A DNA stretch of 64,000 nucleotides, from NCBI GenBank assembly GCA_963678675.1, contig OY783195.1, positions 3,048,001-3,112,000 of the forward strand, given 5' to 3'. Positions 58,853-64,000 of the stretch are shown here, piece after piece. The stretch's first letter is position 1. Every line of letters begins with the position of its first letter. The notes below the pieces were generated by a model. It searched no databases and was not told the DNA's origin. It was given only the letters and a program-made list of their open reading frames with translations. The DNA comes from Xiphydria camelus. Lineage: Eukaryota; Arthropoda; Insecta; Hymenoptera; Xiphydriidae. The position numbers were made by a program, and so were the translations under genes.

Positions 58853-59283
58853 GGGGAATTCTGGAAAACCTGGAATTATCAGGGAATTGTGTTGGTCAGG
58901 GAAAAGTCATGGAAAATAAAGTTTTTCTGAAATGTTTCAGATTTACTCAGATTTTTCGAATAGGTTGACTTCTAGACACTGTTAAAATTTTTCAGAATTT
59001 ATATAGAAATCCAAGAGTTTTCCATATGTGTATATGTATGTAGATATCTAAATTTGTTCTTGTTTTAAGCAAAGTCATTAAATAATAATATGATTTGACA
59101 AAGTTAAATTGTTTTAATGTTTATTTCTCAGTTATCATAACCCGTTCTATGAATATTAGTTAATTTGTCCATTCGACGAAAAATGATTGACGCATAACGC
59201 TTTATAGTAGATTTATACCCATAGCGATCGGGGAAATTTGATTATTTCAAACTGGAAAATCTGGAAAAGTCAGGAAATTTCTT
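58853..59283. repeat. Dispersed repeat with GGAAAA/CAGGAAA-rich ends
   Basis: Both ends contain CTGGAAAA and CAGGAAATT-type words (left about 58858-58915, right about 59231-59283). The right end includes the 17-mer also found at 991-1007. The interior is AT-rich and non-coding. Probably a degenerate dispersed element. Confidence 0.4.
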
Positions 59284-62200
59284 CTTCACGTTTTGCCGTG
59301 GTTTTCTTCGATGCGTAGTTCTTGTCAATTTTCCAATTAATGAGGAAATAACCTTGGGTTCTAGAAAATAGAATATTTGTGGCATGGAAAATGAATGTAA
59401 ATTTGGAGAACGGTAGTTCTATAATTTAAAAGTGAAGCGAAGAAATTGAAATTTTTTAAAGTATATACACAATCGGATCCGTTGAAAAGATTATCGCATT
59501 TTTATCCGCCGAAAGACGAACGAATTACGTTATCTTATCAAGTTTCAAAGAGTTTTTCTTCGCACGAGTCTCATTGGCTCCTCTTGCGCTTCGATGCTTC
59601 TCATGGCAACTGTTTTTTTACACTTTATTATTGCTCGATTGAAATCACTGATAATTCTGCATTCATCAAATAAAGTTGACTGATATGTCCGTAAAAAAAC
59701 ATACCCGTGCATAAAGGCGCACAGAAACGGCAAACAAATTGTTATCAAATTTTTGAAATACCATACAAATTTTCGACTTTATATTGACGAATTACGCCTT
59801 TCATAAATTGCGGCGTAAAATAGACAGAAATGATTCGGATGATCCGAGCTAATCTACCTTTATCGCTTCTTTGTCCGATATACATCTGAATACCTTCTTC
59901 AGATAGTCTACGCTCGTTTGAATCATTTCCGGTGACTGTCCACCGTCATTTACGAGGCGCGTCCTTTTACTGACGTTTGGTTAAGTATTTTAGGGGAAAA
60001 AAAGGGTTAACGAATCTTTCGTGTATTAAACAAGAGCCTTGGGCGGTAAATTAGTTTAACCGTAATTATTATAATAGAACATACGTAACACTTGCACTAT
60101 TGTACTCGCGTATCCGTTGCTCCGGGCAATTTTGGGAACAATGTATTTTTTTTCTTCCTTTATTAACTCGGCCCATTTCTAGAAGTTTTCGCATTTATAA
60201 GGGACAAAACTTCCCGATGAAAAGAGACGCGCGGTGTTCAGAGTTTCACCGCCCGGAGTCCCCGTCGAGATTTTATCGGAGAACGACGAAAGTTCATCCG
60301 CTCTCGTTGAGGACCAATCTCTTCACTTCCGCAGTTAAAATGTAACCTCGATTACTTCCTAAAGTGAGCATCCTTTAAAAAAATATAGATCTCGTAAGAA
60401 TATCAAAGAACAAATATTCGGGGATGGAGAAATAAAATACATAAACGAGCGCAATGATTCTCGCTGCAATTTGCTGCGAGCAAATTGAACTGCGATCGAT
60501 CGACCGATTCGTGCTCGTATATCTCCGGCAAATTGACGCGATCGATCGATGAGATAAATTTTAATACCTAGTACGTCGTATTTATTAATGCCGATAGCTA
60601 AAGTTCTAAATAAATCAGATTCTTACTCAAAAATTTGTCAAAAAAATGGTGGATTTAAAATTCAAAAATGTAGTGGCGACCGACAACGAGCATTTCCTCC
60701 GATCCTCATCAATATACAAATACGGATTTGACGAAGCATATCGGTAAATTTAACGACACTCGACCGCGCCTCGACGATTACTCAGGATTTCGCCGCATTT
60801 TTGGCGGGGCTTTTCGATTACGCTTCGGCTTCCCGTTATTTGCACCGTCACGGCTTCATTTCATACGTGGAAACGGAAATATCAGTACGATTGCTTTCTC
60901 TCACGTACTTCACAATACCTGTATATCGTACGGCGTATATTTCAACGCCGTCAGTCACTCTGGACACGCCTCTAATTGCCGTTCTAATTAAAAATTTCCA
61001 GCTGATCTGAGATGACATACATTTTAGAATAAATTAAACGTCTAATGTATTTTCTGCGAGAATAACTTCTTCCCTTTCGTCGGATTTCCATATTTCCCAT
61101 TTCCTTCGCGTGGCTCGTCCCTCCCTTAATTTTTAATGGTCCCCCACAGCCTCTTCCTCTCGCAATCGAATTCAAAAGAGGCCTGAGTGAAAGAGGAAGA
61201 TACACCCAGGCCTCGGAAGGTATACGCTCCGTGGCATTAATTGCCTCCACCAGCTGACCGTTTTCACCCCTCCGTTGCCAAATCTACGGCGCGCCCACGA
61301 CCCGCAATAAACCCCACGCCGAGGGTCTCCTTTGGGGCGAACGCGCGCGCACCCGGGACGACCCCCGTGTGGTCGCAGGCGTCGTGCACTTTCGAGCCGT
61401 TGTCACCGAAATTCGCGCGCCACCCCACGGGGTTACTGGAGTGGGCTGATCTAATTTTACCGTCGTACGGAGATGGCGGTGGAGAAGAAGCAGAATAACC
61501 AAGGATGACGGAGACGACGTCGTACGCAAAACGAACCTCCTCCCGGATCGAATGCCGGGTCGCCGCACGCGCAATGGAAAGGAATAGAGAACGTGCTTTC
61601 CGCGATAAATCTTTCGAGTTTTGGGGGTTGTATCTGGTTCGGCGATTTTTCCTGCTTTTTTTTTTTTAGATTTTCACGGTTCACGGCGATTTTTTCCGTT
61701 TTACGAGAGGAAAGAGGAAAACATTTTTAAGTCACTCCCGCGGTACTTTGGTAATTGCGTTACATTTGAAATGTACGGTTCGGACTAAAAGGAAAACTTG
61801 CGGATTTCGGAGCGGGATTCGTTTGCTCTAGAACTTTTCTCTTACTTTGCCCATTGCCGCATAAACGAGGTCGCGCGTGGGTGCACTGCTCTCCGCTCGC
61901 TCTATATATCCCTTCGTTTTCGCATCGGCTACGTTTGCGGCGACGAGCTCGCTTGGCTAGGTATTAAACATTTTTTTTAACGTTTGCAACGTCGCCACCA
62001 CCGACGAAGTATTTTTGTCGCGGGAGAAAAAGCGATCGCTTTAACGGTATTTCCGTGGCGTTCCTTCGAACGTGTCACATCTGCTCGTATGGAGAAAAGA
62101 GAACGGCAAAAAGTCTCCCGTGAATTACTCGTATCGCAACGTTTTCGAAGCACGCGCGGATGTGATACATCGGAGATCAAGATTCTACATCTAATTGAAC

Positions 62201-64000
62201 GAATTCGATATGTCATAACAATTGATGTGATAAATTCTCGAAGGATTTTCCTTTTTTTTTGTCGTTGCAGCGAAACATTTACGAGGTGGCTTTTGTGGAG
62301 GACGAAGAAGACGTGATTTAAAAGCGTCTCTCTTTTTATTCAGCTCAAGACGGTCCAGCTTACGCACTGCCGAAGCTCGGCTAAAAATGACCTCTGCGCG
62401 TGCAGCTATGCATCGGTATATCGGTCTGGGTGACACTGAACAAAAAATTGACCGTTGGTAAAAACCGGGTGCGACGCCGAGTAGGATTAAAATGTGTCAT
62501 CCCTTATTGTAGATGAGTTTTTCTCGAGCAAACTACTTCCCGAGCGATGATTTCATCGTCGACACGTGCAGCATTTTGTCTTTTTTTACTTGAGTCATTC
62601 GTCATTCACATATTTCATTTTTACGGATACATCGAAGGATCCACTGTGAATAAATCGATTTTCCACCCCCCTGAGAGAAGTCGATCGCTTCGCCCCGCAT
62701 TTTTCTAGACCTTCGTACGCGACGACTCCGCTAAAAAGCCACCGCAGGTTCCGCTCCCGTTGCAGCGGAGCGCAGCGTCGTCGCTTTACGACCGCGAGAA
62801 ATCGCCCCGTGTTCCGTTTCAGTTCCGCGTTTTACCCAATCTTCCCCCCGCGGGGCGCTCTTTTGTGCGCCGTGCATGCTCTCCCGTGAGTCATCGTCAA
62901 ATTATGCACCGTCCGACGGTATATCGATCGATGCCCGATCCACAAATCTGCTCCGGCCGAGGCGAACGCGTTCGCTTTTGCGAGAGTGGCGGCAGCGCAA
63001 TGTCGTTCGGCCGAGGGCCGACGAGGCGATAACCGGAGCCCGCACAGCTGAGCTCGCCGAGAGCCGGCCGTCTCGGTTCCTTCGCTCGCCAATGTCACGG
63101 GAGAGGGTACCGGCGAATAAATATAAAACAATTATGCTCGGTCGTCGGCGAAAAAACTGGTATATACCAAGCGCGATCGTTCCTCTCCTCCGGAGTGCCA
63201 CCTGTAGTGCTGGCGGACTCGGCGCGCCGCGGTTTTTCAATCTCGACGAAGAGGAGCGCGCTATACCTAGTCCTCCTCGTCCGAGGAATTTCGGGCGAAT
63301 CGGTCTGTCATTGGAAAACGTTGACTCCCTCCAAAATAGCGGCTTCAACCCTGCTTGACAAAATTGGAGAAGAAAATGTTGAGAAAAAAAAATTGATATC
63401 TCATCATCGTGACGTCTTAAACTGTCGAGATGCATCAGAAGTGTCCTCGTCGAATTTTTTCAAGTCCGTGTAAGGCTTCAAGTTTTTTTTTTCACACGCT
63501 ACTCGTCCCTCGCTCAAACGACTCCGGTCGCCTTCGTCCGACAGACTAAACAGCATCTCCGTCCCGACGAATTACAGTACCAAGTGTCGACGGCGACGGA
63601 TTTTATCTGGTCGTCGAGCGAGCGAGGGGAATTTACACATTTCACAATGTTAGCTACCAACGTTGGGTATGCACATATACGTGTACACAGAGTGCAGGGA
63701 AATAGCGAAGTAGGACGGACGGATGTAGAGCGACGACCGGACCAGCGAATAATTTGGTGTGGGACCTGCGCTAGACACGATCATCGCGGTTAAGCGATTA
63801 TAACTGCAGCGTTACGCGAGATAACTGGGCATTCAACGAACCTTGGCGGCGCAAAGTTTAAGCGTTTCTGCCGCGAGCAAAGCGGGTTGCGACTACGCAT
63901 TCTATTCGCCGATAGGTGGTTTCCGTCGACGTCGAGTCGAGAAATCATCATTGCGGTCGCCTCGCGTCAAGTGGACCGTGCACTGGTCCATTGGCCGTCG

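Larger units (their letters stand above)
56655..64000. other. Right end: partly GC-rich, no supported gene
   Basis: Many open frames exist on both strands at 57.1-58.8 and 61.2-63.8 kb. They follow high GC content, overlap each other and show no family similarity or paired splice sites. The region could include 5' UTR exons or promoters of genes outside the window or of the gene at 55.7 kb. Repeat fragments occur at 58.85-59.28 kb. Confidence 0.5.

Noticed and set aside
62876..63435. Overlapping 160- and 177-codon frames on opposite strands
   Set aside because: Long frames are expected by chance in this GC-rich stretch; neither shows a domain, signal peptide or splice pattern.

Overview
The window looks like insect nuclear DNA, probably Hymenoptera. 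The evidence is small exons with canonical GT/AG introns, AT-rich non-coding sequence studded with short inverted-repeat elements, insect-type gene families (Spätzle, tandem hexamerins) and GA microsatellites. Species and chromosome cannot be told from sequence alone. All exon joins below were read by eye from frame, splice sites and similarity to the named families.

Layout. 1-7.75 kb (+): Mef2, the MADS-box muscle transcription factor, without its first coding exon, which lies left of the window. 8-20.9 kb: gene-poor AT-rich DNA with a 260-bp and a 293-bp inverted-repeat element, small hairpins and a head-to-tail 208-bp repeat carrying TATA and TCAGT initiator-like motifs. 21.0-22.5 kb: a complex foldback repeat ending about 50 bp past the Lamin stop codon. 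22.5-32.4 kb (-): a complete Lamin gene in six coding exons, with a 12-codon CaaX exon nearly 2 kb beyond the others. 33.0-35.5 kb (+): Wdr43 (UTP5-like SSU processome factor), divergent from Lamin across a 616-bp shared upstream region. 37.4-41.1 kb (-): an eight-exon secreted Spätzle-family cystine-knot ligand, convergent with Wdr43. 42.4-54.2 kb (-): three complete tandem hexamerin genes with the same six-exon plan. 55.7-56.65 kb (-): the 3' part of a gene I do not recognise. 56.7-64 kb: partly GC-rich DNA with no supported gene.

How the genes relate. The hexamerins are the only true functional cluster. They encode secreted hemocyanin-superfamily storage proteins in which several positions of the copper-A histidine motif are replaced. 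Each gene has a TATA box about 100 bp before its ATG and a nuclear-receptor-like half-site just upstream of that. Mef2, Lamin, Wdr43 and the Spätzle ligand are unrelated housekeeping or developmental genes that happen to be neighbours. I found no operon-like or defence-like system. The most unusual structures are the Lamin 3' foldback, the tandem promoter-like units and the unidentified gene at 55.7 kb.
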